A stretch of DNA of 64,000 bases from Aquiflexum lacus (lineage in GTDB: Bacteria; Bacteroidota; Bacteroidia; Cytophagales; Cyclobacteriaceae), in NCBI RefSeq assembly GCF_015476655.1, contig NZ_JABFHF010000004.1:186001-250000 (forward strand), in the 5' to 3' direction. Each line of letters begins with the position of its first letter. The first letter of the stretch is position 1. A program made the translations under genes and the position numbers. The notes beneath the pieces were generated by a model. That model made no database searches. It had not been told where the DNA came from and saw nothing but the letters and a program-made list of their open reading frames with translations. Below, one piece after another: positions 28,155 through 38,800 of the stretch.

Positions 28155-30422
28155 CTAGCAGGGAAAATCTTTTAAAATCCCATCCATTTCCTCTACTACC
28201 TGAAGGGCATTTTCTCTGGAAAATATCAAAGGAGGTTTAGTTTTCAGGACACTGTCTTTTGGCCCATCCGTACTGATGAGAATGTAATTTTCTCTTAATT
28301 TATTTTTTATGATTTTTGCCAGCAAGGGATCTTCCTCCTTGGTGCCAGGTTTGACCAAATCCACACCAAGAAACAAACCTGAACCCCTGACATCTCCTAT
28401 GCAAGTGTGCTTTTTTTGGAGTTCATGAAATAAAGATTTGTAGTAATTGCCTACCATGTTGGCATTTTCCTGCAATCCTTCTTCCTCCATCACCTCCAAA
28501 ACTGACAACCCTATGGCACAGGAAACCGGATTGCCTCCGAAGGAACTGAAAAACTCTACTCCCTTTTCAAAAGACTCCGCAACTTCTTGGGTACAGACTA
28601 CAGCTCCCATTGGATGGCCATTTCCCATTGGCTTGCCCAAGATCACCATATCCGGCACCACAGCATGTTGCTCAAAGCCCCAAAAACAATCCCCAACCCT
28701 GCCAAAACCGGTTTGCACCTCATCAGAAATACAAAGTCCTCCATTGGCCCGAACAGCCGCATAAACTTCCCGCAAATATCCTGGGGCCAGAGGTATTTGT
28801 CCGCCGCAACCCACAATGGGTTCAGCGATAAATGCTGCTATCGGCATTTGAAAGTTGTTTATCAATCCTTTGGCATCCTTGGCATATGCAATTCCTGATT
28901 TTTCGCCTTCTCCTGTGTATTTTCCACGATAGGCATCAGGAATAGGAACTTTCAGGATATAGTCTTTTTGGCCCTGCCCTTTGGGATTGTTAAACTTATA
29001 ATCTGAAATATCTATGGAAATCTGAGTATTTCCATGGTAGCCATGCTCAACTACTGCTATCCCCTCTCTTTGGGTGTGCCACTTTGCCATTCGGATGGCC
29101 AGGTCACTGGCCGCACTGCCTGAGTTCACAAAGAAAACCCTATTCAAAGATGATGGAAACTTGGCCAACAATTTCTCCGCATATTCAGGCAAAATGTCAT
29201 AAAGATATCGGGTATTGGTATTAAGCCTGGCCATTTGCCTTTGACCTGCTTCCACAACCTTGGGATGTGAATGCCCTACATGAGGAATATTATTGTATGC
29301 ATCCAGGAAAGTATTGCCATAGACATCATACATATATTGAAAAGCAGCCCTTTCCATTTTGATGGGCTTGCTGTAACTGACAGATAAAATGCTACTGAGG
29401 TATTGATTGCGGTAAATCAGGCTATCTTCCAGGGAAAGTGCCATTTTCTTAGCCAAGCCTGCCGCCTCCCTGAATCTATTTTCTGCTTCAATAGGATTGA
29501 TTTTCAGCCATCCATAAAGCATTTTCCAGGCATTTTCTTCACTGACAGAGGTATAGGAGTTTTCAGGATCAGTTATTCTGGCGTGGGCCGAATTACAAAC
29601 ACTGGCGCACAACCTCGCTGCAATCAGGTAATACAGAGCTTCCAACTCTTTTTCTTCAAGGGGGATTACGGATTGGTAACCCTTTAATACCTCAACCCCC
29701 CATTCCAAATAATTATCTTTGTCGTAAGCGGCATAAGTCATAGCAACTGCCAACTCCTGAATTAATGGCGCATAAGCCAAATCCCCAAAATCAATCAATG
29801 CCAAATCTTTATTTTCTCTGAAAAGAACATTCCATTCGTTGGCATCATTGTAAATAAACGACTTTCTCAAACCTGAAAGATGTGGCCTAACATTTTCTTC
29901 AAACTGCAGGAAAAAAAATCGTACCGCATTCCTGTCTTTACCCGAAGGGATATCTTCGAGGAATTTATGTACCAATTCAAGGTATTGAATATCCCATTCC
30001 CATTTCCTTGATTGAATCAAGTAGCTTTTTTGTTTTCCAAGTTCCTGATCTAATTCCGCCAGAAGAATCCCTAAAGCATGATAGTCAGCCTTTGAAGGAT
30101 TCAAGTCTCCCAAAAACGCTCCATCCAAAAAAGTAAGCAACCTGCCTACCAGTTTTTGACCGCCAGATTCAATCAACTTAACATAGTTTCCGTCCTCAAA
30201 GGGAACCGGTTCGGGTATTCTTCCATGAAACCTTTTTTGCAAAGCATGCAAAAATTCCGTTTCCACCTGGACTAAATCAAAGGTCTCTGAAGTAAAAGGA
30301 TAAGTTTTAAAAATATATTTACCACTATCTGTTTCAACCAAATAGTTAACATTGTCATAACCATTTAATTTTTTAAGTTCCACCGAAAGGAACCCAATGG
30401 ATGTTTTTAACAGATCATGCAT
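28155..30422 (-). CDS. Aminoglycoside-phosphotransferase-like kinase fused to class III aminotransferase
   Basis: The 755-residue fusion has two parts. Residues ~1-310 form an APH/choline-kinase-like domain with [11 protein letters not shown] (Brenner-type catalytic loop) and [12 protein letters not shown] as the metal-binding DFG. Residues ~340-755 are a PLP-dependent class III aminotransferase ([37 protein letters not shown], and the PLP lysine in [11 protein letters not shown]). The second half resembles phospho-lyases that act on phosphoethanolamine or phosphohydroxylysine. A kinase that phosphorylates an amino alcohol followed by a PLP lyase would make chemical sense. It is last in a four-gene unit. 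Confidence 0.88.
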   Translation of the reverse strand: MHDLLKTSIGFLSVELKKLNGYDNVNYLVETDSGKYIFKTYPFTSETFDLVQVETEFLHALQKRFHGRIPEPVPFEDGNYVKLIESGGQKLVGRLLTFLDGAFLGDLNPSKADYHALGILLAELDQELGKQKSYLIQSRKWEWDIQYLELVHKFLEDIPSGKDRNAVRFFFLQFEENVRPHLSGLRKSFIYNDANEWNVLFRENKDLALIDFGDLAYAPLIQELAVAMTYAAYDKDNYLEWGVEVLKGYQSVIPLEEKELEALYYLIAARLCASVCNSAHARITDPENSYTSVSEENAWKMLYGWLKINPIEAENRFREAAGLAKKMALSLEDSLIYRNQYLSSILSVSYSKPIKMERAAFQYMYDVYGNTFLDAYNNIPHVGHSHPKVVEAGQRQMARLNTNTRYLYDILPEYAEKLLAKFPSSLNRVFFVNSGSAASDLAIRMAKWHTQREGIAVVEHGYHGNTQISIDISDYKFNNPKGQGQKDYILKVPIPDAYRGKYTGEGEKSGIAYAKDAKGLINNFQMPIAAFIAEPIVGCGGQIPLAPGYLREVYAAVRANGGLCISDEVQTGFGRVGDCFWGFEQHAVVPDMVILGKPMGNGHPMGAVVCTQEVAESFEKGVEFFSSFGGNPVSCAIGLSVLEVMEEEGLQENANMVGNYYKSLFHELQKKHTCIGDVRGSGLFLGVDLVKPGTKEEDPLLAKIIKNKLRENYILISTDGPKDSVLKTKPPLIFSRENALQVVEEMDGILKDFPC

Positions 30423-30477
30423 CAGGAAAGGTTTTTCAATTTCTTTACAATATCTACAAAAAATAAAATATTGTCCT

Positions 30478-31299
30478 TTACAATTTCTGGCAATTTGGGC
30501 AAAAATATACTGCCCCTCCCATATAGGATTCTTTTTCTATTTTTCCGCCGCATTTTGGACAGGGCTGAACCAAGGTGTTTTTTGAAAGAATGGTTTTGTA
30601 TCCTCCATTTTTCCCAAAAAGATCTTTCTCGGTGTCCCTTCCCCCAAGGTCAGTCATTTTCCTGAGTGTGATTTTAAGGCTGTGGAACAAATCTCTCTTT
30701 TCCAATTCAGATAAACTGGATTTCTTTGTTTTGGGATGTATACCGGCATTGAAGAGAATATCCTGCAATACCCCATTCCCAAGGCCCGGTATTCTTTGCT
30801 CGGTAGCCAACAAAGATTTTGCGGACATATCCTTTGTCGAATCAAGAATTCCCTGAAAAACCTTTTCATTAAAGGCTTCATCCAATGGAGAAATCGCATT
30901 CAAACTACCGATATGGTATTTATTGTTTAATTTCCCCCGATAGGCCATGATCCCCCCATACATAGCTACCGTAAAAGCCAAGCAACTCCCATCTTCAAAA
31001 ACCAACAGCAACTGATGCTTGGTAGGAGCTTCTTCGAAATTGGAATAATATCGCATATTCACTCCATCGCTTATAGAAACACTCACATTTCCATCAAAAT
31101 GGACGTCCACAAACATTCCATGTCCCTGCGTGGATTGTACAGTTCTTCCTTCCAGAAGTTTTGGGTAATCTTTGGGATCGCCTTCGTACCAAGCCATTTT
31201 ATGGACATGGGTGGACGGAATGACCTTGGCCAATTTTTTGCCAGTCAGAATTTGGGACGCCTGTAAACTCAGCGTTTTGGATTCAGGGATTTCTATCAT
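30478..31299 (-). CDS. Fpg/Nei-family DNA glycosylase-like protein lacking Pro2
   Basis: The 273-residue protein has the Fpg/Nei architecture. The N-terminal beta-sandwich starts MIEIPESKTLS. A helix-two-turn-helix region carries PGLGNGVLQDILFNAGIHP, and a C-terminal zinc finger has CPKCGG and CPNCQ. Canonical enzymes start M-P-E, with Pro2 as the Schiff-base nucleophile and Glu3 as catalyst; here residue 2 is Ile and only Glu3 is kept. The zinc-finger arginine that grips DNA is replaced in SYMGGAVYFC. It may use another nucleophile or only bind damaged DNA. It lies 17 bases downstream of the PHP gene in an operon. Confidence 0.85.
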   Translation of the reverse strand: MIEIPESKTLSLQASQILTGKKLAKVIPSTHVHKMAWYEGDPKDYPKLLEGRTVQSTQGHGMFVDVHFDGNVSVSISDGVNMRYYSNFEEAPTKHQLLLVFEDGSCLAFTVAMYGGIMAYRGKLNNKYHIGSLNAISPLDEAFNEKVFQGILDSTKDMSAKSLLATEQRIPGLGNGVLQDILFNAGIHPKTKKSSLSELEKRDLFHSLKITLRKMTDLGGRDTEKDLFGKNGGYKTILSKNTLVQPCPKCGGKIEKESYMGGAVYFCPNCQKL

Positions 31300-31316
31300 A
31301 ATCAGCTTAATTTAAA

Positions 31317-32180
31317 TTACCACTGAATTCCATTTTCATCAAAAGGCATAGCCTGCCACGTATTGTTCTTCAAGATCATTAGCTCTTTAAATCCAAGGTG
31401 TTTTAAGAGTACAGCAGTATTTTTATATTCCCCTATGATTTCTTTTGGGTGATGTGCATCTGAATTGAGGCAGATCGGTATCCCAAATTCCTTCAACAAT
31501 CCAAGTCCCAATTCACCGGGATAGGTCTCCGAAGCCCTTTTTTTATACAATCCCCGGGTATTCACCTCTGCTATCACTCCGGATTTTGCGGCAACTTCCA
31601 AGGTCTGTTTCAAAAGCTCCTGATACCATGTTTCATTCTCATCGAAAAAAAAATGGTGATGGTTCTGCATCTTTATCTTATCTATATGTCCCAGAATGGT
31701 TGGGCAATCCTTTTCCAGCATTTGGATGGTGTATTCGAAATATTTTTCCAACACCTTCCTGATATCATTACCAAAAATCTCTTCCAGTCCTTTTTCAAAA
31801 GTAATCAAAGGTCCGTCAATTTCCCATGGCATACCATCTTCAAAAGCATCTACAAAGTGAACAGAACCTATTGAATAATCCAGGTCAAGATCATCTACCC
31901 ACTTTTTGATAACTCCTGATTGCTGGGGAAAATAATCAATTTCCAAGCTTTTGTATATTTCTATTTGTCCGAAGTATTTTTCGGCAGCAGCCTTGATATC
32001 CTTTAAATAAGCAGGGATATCTTTCTCTTCCATTGACCATTTGTTTTCAAATGAAACAGGACTATGGGAGGAAAAACCCAAACTGACGACACCCTCAATG
32101 ATACCTTGTTGAACGTGGGTTTCAATCTCTTCCACCCCATCGCAATATTTACAGTGGTTATGGTAATTGGTCCAAGTCAT
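31317..32180 (-). CDS. PHP-family phosphatase (histidinol-phosphatase HisK-like)
   Basis: This 287-residue PHP-domain metalloenzyme starts at ATG 32180, giving the expected N-terminus TNYHNHCKYCDG with metal-binding histidines. Further ligand motifs are GFSSHSP, SIGSVHFVD, LGHIDKIKMQ and NSDAHHP. The overall plan is that of HisK-type histidinol phosphatases, but many PHP proteins have other phosphoester substrates. No histidine biosynthesis genes are nearby. Its neighbours are an SDR gene (34 bases upstream) and the Fpg/Nei-like gene, so it may serve another pathway. Confidence 0.85.
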   Translation of the reverse strand: MTWTNYHNHCKYCDGVEEIETHVQQGIIEGVVSLGFSSHSPVSFENKWSMEEKDIPAYLKDIKAAAEKYFGQIEIYKSLEIDYFPQQSGVIKKWVDDLDLDYSIGSVHFVDAFEDGMPWEIDGPLITFEKGLEEIFGNDIRKVLEKYFEYTIQMLEKDCPTILGHIDKIKMQNHHHFFFDENETWYQELLKQTLEVAAKSGVIAEVNTRGLYKKRASETYPGELGLGLLKEFGIPICLNSDAHHPKEIIGEYKNTAVLLKHLGFKELMILKNNTWQAMPFDENGIQW

Positions 32181-32214
32181 GATACCTCTAACATTGAATT
32201 TTTTTCTGAATATT

Positions 32215-32985
32215 TCAACTAATCTCTTTACTGGCAATTTTGGTCATTATTGGAATCTTAATCCATTTTGGTAAAATCATGATGAAAAACCAAATCATTG
32301 GGTTAACCACAATATCGGCCTTTTTTAGGAAAAGTTCCCGGATACATTTTTTGGCAATGAACTCAGGTTCTAATACCATAAATTTTCCAAAAAATCCCTT
32401 TTCCACTCTTTTCATGATTTCATCATTGGTTCGGATCGGTCCGGGACACACTACACTGACAGAAACATTCGTACCCTTCAATTCCTGATTAAGACCTCTT
32501 GAAAAGGAATAAACAAAAGATTTGGATGCAGGGTAGACCGTTTTGAAGCCTATGGGAAGATAAGCCGCCAAACTAGAAATATTCAAAACATATCCTCTAG
32601 GTTGTTTTAAGAGGTTAGGAAGTAGTTGATGGGTAAGTACAGAAGTAGTAATTACGTTTAGCTTGATAATATTATTGAGGTAATCAACATCCGCATCAGT
32701 CATCCTAATTGTTCCTCCCACTCCGACATTATTGATAAGGATAAAGAGGTCAAAGTGCTGATTTACCCAATTTGCAAGGTCAATTACATTTTGATAAACG
32801 GATAAATCCGTCTCAAAGCACTTTGAATCTATCTCATATTTTTCCTTCAATTCTGTGCAAAATTCCTGAAGCCCATGGTTTGGCCTACTAACCAAAATGG
32901 TATTGATTTTCATTTTGGATAGTTCAATTGCAAAAGATTTACCTAAGCCATGCCTCGCTCCTGTGATAAGTGCATATTTTTCCAT
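32215..32985 (-). CDS. Short-chain dehydrogenase/reductase
   Basis: The 256-residue classical SDR has the NAD(P)-binding TGARHGLGKSFA at ~8-19, the NNVG motif at ~89-92, and catalytic Ser and YPASK in NISSLAAYLPIG...VYPASKSF. The last ~40 residues hold a hydrophobic stretch (IWFFIMILPKW) that may touch the membrane. Substrate is unknown. It is the first gene of a probable operon with the PHP phosphatase, the Fpg/Nei-like protein and the kinase-aminotransferase fusion, all on the minus strand with gaps of 17-55 bases. Confidence 0.9.
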   Translation of the reverse strand: MEKYALITGARHGLGKSFAIELSKMKINTILVSRPNHGLQEFCTELKEKYEIDSKCFETDLSVYQNVIDLANWVNQHFDLFILINNVGVGGTIRMTDADVDYLNNIIKLNVITTSVLTHQLLPNLLKQPRGYVLNISSLAAYLPIGFKTVYPASKSFVYSFSRGLNQELKGTNVSVSVVCPGPIRTNDEIMKRVEKGFFGKFMVLEPEFIAKKCIRELFLKKADIVVNPMIWFFIMILPKWIKIPIMTKIASKEIS

Positions 32986-33040
32986 AATTACCCTATAAGA
33001 TAATTATTGAGTTTCAATTATCACATAGCGAATGAGAAAA

Positions 33041-33071
33041 TAAAAAAAACCGACACATTTTTGTGTCGGTT
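33041..33071 (-). terminator. Terminator of the S1/P1 nuclease gene
   Basis: A perfect 10-bp stem (AACCGACACA 33048-33057 with TGTGTCGGTT 33062-33071) is followed on the minus strand by a T-run. It separates the nuclease gene from the SDR operon. Confidence 0.9.
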
Positions 33072-33102
33072 CGCGTATTTTTAAGAATTTTCCTCCCCAA
33101 AA

Positions 33103-33879
33103 TTAACCATAAATTTCTTCCAAAACCTGCGCCAAGCGGATTCCTCCCGCAGTCAATCTCTCTTCTACATGATGATAATGCTTGTAGATATATTCATATC
33201 CTATCCTTCCATTTTCCGGTATGTCATACATGTCAGGTCTTATGGCAGCCGCTTCTCTCAGCCAATCAGCAGGAGTTTTTGAAGTATATTTATAAATCAA
33301 TTCGGGATTGATACGCTTCTGTAATTCAGTTGCGATCTCTGTGTAACTCATTTTCTTGCCCTCGATCAAATCAGAATCCCAAATTGCATGGATATTGGTT
33401 TCCTTGTTAAAAAAGCTCACTTTGACATCATTTCCTCCGCGGTCTCCGGGTTTACCCACATGAAAAGGTTGATGAAGATCTCCGACAATGTGAATCAATA
33501 ATCTTAACTGGTCTCTTTCTTCTTCAGGACTCAAGCCACCTTTTTTGAGGGTTTCTTTAATTTTGAGAAATGCAGCATAAGCATCACCTGATTCTTCCTG
33601 AATACTTGGGTCATATTCACCATCAGCTGTTGTAACCCAGTGCCAAGTATTGGTGTAATCATAATTTCTGTCTGATCGAATATTGTCCATCCAAACGCCT
33701 ACCCCTGAAATAGATTCGTGATGTAAAATTGCCTCAACTTTTTGAACTGTCTGAGGTTTCATTTGCCATTCAGCCAGTTTTCCAATCACATAATGACCAA
33801 TTGGTCCCCAGGCAAATGACTGGTTATTGATGCTAACTGCTAAAATTACTGCTAGTATTAGATTTTTGGTTGCTTTCAT
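33103..33879 (-). CDS. Secreted S1/P1-type zinc nuclease
   Basis: The 258-residue protein has a signal peptide whose predicted cleavage leaves a mature N-terminus WGPIGHYVIG. In S1/P1 nucleases the N-terminal Trp itself binds zinc. Further ligands are in NTWHWV, LIHIVGDLHQPFHVG (HxxxD...H) and NIHAIWDSDLI. These enzymes degrade single-stranded DNA and RNA outside the cytoplasm and remove 3'-phosphates from nucleotides, mainly for phosphate and nucleoside scavenging. Length is typical of the bacterial subgroup. The gene has its own terminator. Confidence 0.92.
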   Translation of the reverse strand: MKATKNLILAVILAVSINNQSFAWGPIGHYVIGKLAEWQMKPQTVQKVEAILHHESISGVGVWMDNIRSDRNYDYTNTWHWVTTADGEYDPSIQEESGDAYAAFLKIKETLKKGGLSPEEERDQLRLLIHIVGDLHQPFHVGKPGDRGGNDVKVSFFNKETNIHAIWDSDLIEGKKMSYTEIATELQKRINPELIYKYTSKTPADWLREAAAIRPDMYDIPENGRIGYEYIYKHYHHVEERLTAGGIRLAQVLEEIYG

Positions 33880-34164
33880 TTTTTAAGGTGAAATATGATA
33901 GATATAAAGATGAAATACGATAAATATAAGATGGAAATAAAGTGGAAATACTATAGAAATAATTTGAAATATTGGTGATTTGATAAACCCAGGTGTTTCC
34001 TTTCAAGAAAGACTTTTCCTTGTCATGTCGAAGTCAGGAGACATCTGCAGAGACGAAAGAGTCAAGAAACTGGTTTTTATGCTTGCTTAGTAACAATGCA
34101 GTTCACTATTTCTATTTATTTCGTGAACCTGTCTGCCGATAGGCAGAGTATTTCTACAATATTT
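33880..34164. repeat. Intergenic region with a palindrome and purine-rich AT repeats
   Basis: No gene is seen. Bases 33895-33970 are AT-rich with repeated GATARA-type words (ATGATAGATATAAAGATG and variants). A short hairpin, TCTGCC-gata-GGCAGA, lies at 34132-34147 and matches the palindrome type near 10.35 kb. Around 34015-34060 a stretch starting TCATGTCGAAGTC resembles a degenerate dispersed repeat common in Bacteroidota intergenic DNA; that resemblance is from memory. Confidence 0.5.
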
Positions 34165-35361
34165 CTATAGTTTATGTTCCAATTCATTAACAGCTATCCA
34201 AGCCATCAGTCCCGCTCCGATTTCGAGGGCATCCTCATCAATATCGAAAGTAGGTGTATGGACTCCTGAGATAATACCTTTGGATTCATTGCGTGTTCCC
34301 AAGCGATAAAAACAGCCGTCAATTTCTTGTGTATAATAGGAAAAATCTTCTGCGGCCATCCAAATATCCAAGTCCTCCACATTTTCTTCACCAAGGTAAT
34401 CAATAGCAGCAAGCTGTGCCCTTGAGGTCAATTCTTCTGCGTTCTTAAGAAAAGGATATCCTTTTCTGACTTCGAAATCCAATTCACCTCCCATACCTTC
34501 CACAATTCCCCGAGCAATATTGACCATATTTATGTGGGCTTTGGCTCTCCATTCTTCATTAAGTGTCCTGAAAGTACCCTGGATCTTTACCTCGTTGGGT
34601 ATAATATTGGTGGCTCCCAAGGCTTCTACTCTCCCAAAGGAAAGAACCGAAGGCGTTTTAGGAGAAGCATTTCTACTAATCACTTGTTGCAAGGCTACAA
34701 TCATATGCGAAGCAATCAATACCGGATCCACCAAAGTCTCGGGCATGGCTCCGTGACCCCCTTTACCTTTGATGGTAATATAAAGTTCATCAGCACTCGC
34801 CATATACATGCCTTTTCTGAATCCCACTTTACCAACAGGTATCAAGGGCATTACATGCTGACCGATTATTCCTGAAGGGCGAGGGTTTTCCAAGGCCTTA
34901 TCCTTGATCATTAAAGATGCACCACCAGGTATCAATTCCTCTCCAGGCTGAAAAATAAGTTTCACTGTCCCTTCAAAATCGTTCTTTAATCCCTGTAAAA
35001 TTCTAGCTGCACCAAGAAGTGATGCTGTATGAACATCATGCCCGCAGGCATGCATGACTCCGGTATTGGTAGATTTATATGGGACATCATTTTGCTCGAT
35101 AATAGGTAAGGCATCCATATCTCCCCTTAAAGCAATTGTCTTATGAGATGGATTTCTCCCTTCTATCAATGCAACTATTCCTGTTTCAGCTTTTCTTTCC
35201 AGCTTGGTGATACCAAAACTTTTTAGCTGCTCCTCAACAAAGGCTGCTGTTTTGAATTCATGAAATGAAAGCTCTGGATGGGCATGAAGGTGCCTACGGT
35301 TTGCAATAATTTCGGCTTTATAGTCGGTTGCCAGTGACTTGATTTTGTCTTTCACCATCAT
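34165..35361 (-). CDS. M20-family amidohydrolase (N-acyl-L-amino acid amidohydrolase type)
   Basis: The 398-residue enzyme has the canonical motifs of the family: RGDMDALPIIEQND, HACGHDVHTAS at ~residues 105-115, QPGEELIPGGAS with the catalytic Glu pair, and AAEDFSYY near the C-terminus. It has no signal peptide. It would hydrolyse N-acyl amino acids or hippurate-like amides in the cytoplasm. Its motifs are more standard than those of the M20 protein at 3.5 kb. The start overlaps the end of the upstream SPOR lipoprotein gene by 44 bases. The second of the two initial ATGs could equally be used. Confidence 0.92.
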   Translation of the reverse strand: MMVKDKIKSLATDYKAEIIANRRHLHAHPELSFHEFKTAAFVEEQLKSFGITKLERKAETGIVALIEGRNPSHKTIALRGDMDALPIIEQNDVPYKSTNTGVMHACGHDVHTASLLGAARILQGLKNDFEGTVKLIFQPGEELIPGGASLMIKDKALENPRPSGIIGQHVMPLIPVGKVGFRKGMYMASADELYITIKGKGGHGAMPETLVDPVLIASHMIVALQQVISRNASPKTPSVLSFGRVEALGATNIIPNEVKIQGTFRTLNEEWRAKAHINMVNIARGIVEGMGGELDFEVRKGYPFLKNAEELTSRAQLAAIDYLGEENVEDLDIWMAAEDFSYYTQEIDGCFYRLGTRNESKGIISGVHTPTFDIDEDALEIGAGLMAWIAVNELEHKL

Positions 35362-35887
35362 CTATTGGTTCTGGGTTGACATATTCTTCTCTTTGAAACC
35401 TATCCTGAATGATCCGGGCAGAGGGGAATGTATCTTTTAATTTATGGTAATGGGCCTGTGCCTCAATTCTGTTGACATATTTTCCAACTTTCACCAAATA
35501 ACGGGGCTGTTGATATTGCATGTCTGTTTTGATGTCCGGGAAATGTGTGAAAAGGTCATTTCTGGTTTTGAAAGCCAGATCTCTATCAACCCCACTGTAA
35601 ACCAAAACAGTAAACCCACTCCAATATCTTTCTCCTCTATTGCTCTCAGTAAAATTCTGCAAGGCAATTTCCAAGTCGCGATCTATTGCCAAAGATTCGG
35701 TGCTTGTTACTATAGGTTGTGCATTTTCTGCAACCTGTTTTTCCAGAGATGGAAATGTGATTCTGATTTCACTTAAATCTTCCTGATATCCCTCATAAGC
35801 ATCAGCATTAGAACCTCCTTTTTGAAGAAGTGCACAAGAGTTTGTTAAAATTAACAGGCCAATCAGTCCAATCAGTGATTTTTTCAT
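35318..35887 (-). CDS. SPOR-domain lipoprotein
   Basis: The 189-residue protein starts at ATG 35887, giving a signal peptide with lipobox LTNSC. Residues ~85-160 form a SPOR-like domain: YWSGFTVLVYSGVDRDLA, then QPRYLVKVGKYVNRIEAQAHYHKL and ARIIQDRF. SPOR domains bind denuded glycan strands of septal peptidoglycan. A role at the cell envelope or division site is likely. It sits 10 bases after secA and overlaps the M20 gene, so secA, this gene and the M20 gene form one transcript. The seven residues before the chosen start are unlikely to be translated. Confidence 0.82.
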   Translation of the reverse strand: MKKSLIGLIGLLILTNSCALLQKGGSNADAYEGYQEDLSEIRITFPSLEKQVAENAQPIVTSTESLAIDRDLEIALQNFTESNRGERYWSGFTVLVYSGVDRDLAFKTRNDLFTHFPDIKTDMQYQQPRYLVKVGKYVNRIEAQAHYHKLKDTFPSARIIQDRFQREEYVNPEPIDDGERQNQVTGNRL

Positions 35888-35897
35888 GATGTTATTG

Positions 35898-38800
35898 TTA
35901 ATGTTCAATTACTATACATTTTCCGTCAGCAACATCCCTTTCTACACTTTTGTATTTGACATCTTTAACAGTTTTTCCGTCAGCATATTGAACCGAAACC
36001 TTGTCATTTCGGCCATAAACTTTTTCTGATTTTCTAGGCGCAACCACCTGTGGTGCTTCGGTCCTATTGGCAACTGCAGCTGCTGATTGTCTTCTTGATC
36101 CTGGATTAAGGCTACTGCTGACTTCTTCTTTGGAGGCCTTAACATTTCCATCATCCCTTCTTTGGGATTGAGCAGCTTTAACCTGACTAGGATCCTGAGT
36201 AGGAAGTTCTGCTTTTGAAATGAAAGAAATCGTATCTTCATTCAATCTACCCACAAACCTTTTGAACATTTCAAAAGCCTCAAATTTATAAATCAAAAGT
36301 GGGTCTTTTTGTTCATAAACCGCATTCTGTACAGACTGCTTCAGGTCATCCATATCACGGAGATGCTCTTTCCAGTTTTGGTCAATGATGGCCAAAGTCA
36401 CATTCTTCTCAATTGCACGAATCAGATCACTCCCCTCATGTTTGACAGCAGACTCCAAGTTGATAACTACGCCTATCTGCTTGACCCCATCTGTGATGGG
36501 TACCATGATTTCTTTTACAGTAGCACCTCTTTGGATATGTACATCTTTAAGGATTGGCAATGCTTTCTGTAATATCTTTTCATTTTTGGATACATAGTTT
36601 TTATAGGCTGCATCGAACAACTCTCTCGTCAATACATTCGAGTCTTTTGATTTTAGATCATCAATCGTAAATGGATGGTCAATACCCAGGGAACTAAAAA
36701 TGTTCATTCTGAGATTTTCAACATCTTCTGTTGACTTACCCATCTGAACGATATCTTCTGACACATCATACATGACATTCAGAATATCCAATTCAAGGCG
36801 CTCACCCATCAGCGCATTTTTACGCCTTTTGTAAACCACCTCTCTTTGAGAGTTCATAACGTCATCGTATTCCAACAGACGTTTTCTTACTCCAAAGTTA
36901 TTTTCTTCGACTTTACGCTGTGCCCTTTCGATGGATTTGGTAATCATGGAATGTTGGATTACTTCTCCTTCTTCCAGACCCATTCTATCCATCAATTTGG
37001 CAATTCGGTCAGAACCGAACATCCTCATCAGGTTATCTTCCAAGGAAACAAAGAATTGGGATGAACCCACATCCCCTTGACGTCCGGACCTACCTCTCAG
37101 CTGCCTATCGACTCTTCTGGATTCGTGTCTTTCAGTACCAACAATGGCCAAACCTCCTGCAGCTCTGGATTCAGGGGTCAATTTGATATCAGTACCTCTA
37201 CCCGCCATGTTGGTAGCGATGGTGACCGTTCCTGGCTTACCGGCTTCAGCTACAACATCGGCTTCCCTTGCGTGTTGTTTTGCATTCAAAACCTGATGTT
37301 GGATTTTTCTGATCGTAAGCATTCTGCTCAACACTTCAGATATCTCAACTGAAGTTGTACCCACCAAAACAGGCCTTCCTGCAGTCGTCAATTCGACGAT
37401 TTCGTCAGCTACTGCATTGAACTTTTCACGAACGGTTTTATAAACTTTATCTTCTCTATCATCCCTGACGATTGGCTTATTGGTCGGAATGACCACTACA
37501 TCCAACTTGTAAATTGTCCAGAATTCACCCGCTTCCGTCTCGGCAGTACCAGTCATACCTGAAAGCTTGTGGTACATCCTGAAATAATTCTGCAGCGTGA
37601 TAGTGGCATAGGTCTGGGTAGCATCTTCCACTTTCACGTTTTCCTTTGCTTCAATGGCCTGATGCAGTCCGTCAGAGTACCTTCTGCCTTCCATCACACG
37701 GCCTGTCTGTTCATCGACAATTTTTACTTTTCCATCCACAAGGATGTACTCTGTATCTTTCTCAAACATACAATAGGCCTTCAGCAATTGATTGACAGTA
37801 TGGATTCTTTGGGCCTTGATGCCGTAGTCTTTGATGATTTCCTCTTTTCTGATCAGTTTTTCACGGTCATCTAAATCCGGGTTTTTCTCCATATCTGCGA
37901 TCTCAACACCGATATCGGGCAAGATGAAGAAAGTTGGGTTCTCGTTTTTCGTGGTAATGACCTCTATTCCGTTATCGGTCAGTTCTATGCCATTGGTTTT
38001 TTCTTCAATGGTAAAAAGTAAAGGTTCATCAGCCTCCGGCATCATCCTTTTATTGTCCTGAAGATAATAATTCTCAGTTTTCTGAAGGATAACTCTGATT
38101 CCTGGTTCAGAAAGGTACTTGATCAATGGTTTGTATTTGGGCATACCCCTGAAAGCCCTAAACAAAGACAAACCACCCTCTTTTTCATTTCCTTCGGCAA
38201 TCAGTTTTTTGGCTGAAGCCAGAAATCCCTGCACCAATTTACGCTGCTCATCGACCAAAGTAGAAACCCTTGGTTTCATGTCCATGAATTCATGTTCATC
38301 ACCTCTTGGAATGGGGCCTGAAATGATCAATGGTGTTCTTGCATCATCAATCAACACAGAGTCAACTTCATCAATCATGGCAAAGTGGTGCTTTCCCTGA
38401 ACAAGGTCATTGGCATCACGGGCCATATTGTCCCTCAGGTAATCAAAACCAAATTCATTGTTTGTGCCATATACAATATCAGAGGCATATGCTTTTCTTC
38501 TTTGATCTGAATTCGGTGGATATTTGTCTATACAATCTACGCTTAGGCCATGGAATTCGAATAATGGGGCATTCCACTCGGAATCCCTTTTTGCCAGGTA
38601 ATCATTGACAGTCACCAAGTGAACGCCTCTCCCTGCAAGTGCATTGAGGTAAGCAGGTAATGTAGAAACCAAAGTTTTACCTTCACCGGTGGCCATTTCG
38701 GCGATTTTACCTTTATGTAGCACCATTCCTCCGATCAGCTGTACATCGTAATGGACCATGTCCCATACGACTTCTGTTCCCGCTGCCATCCATTTGTTAT

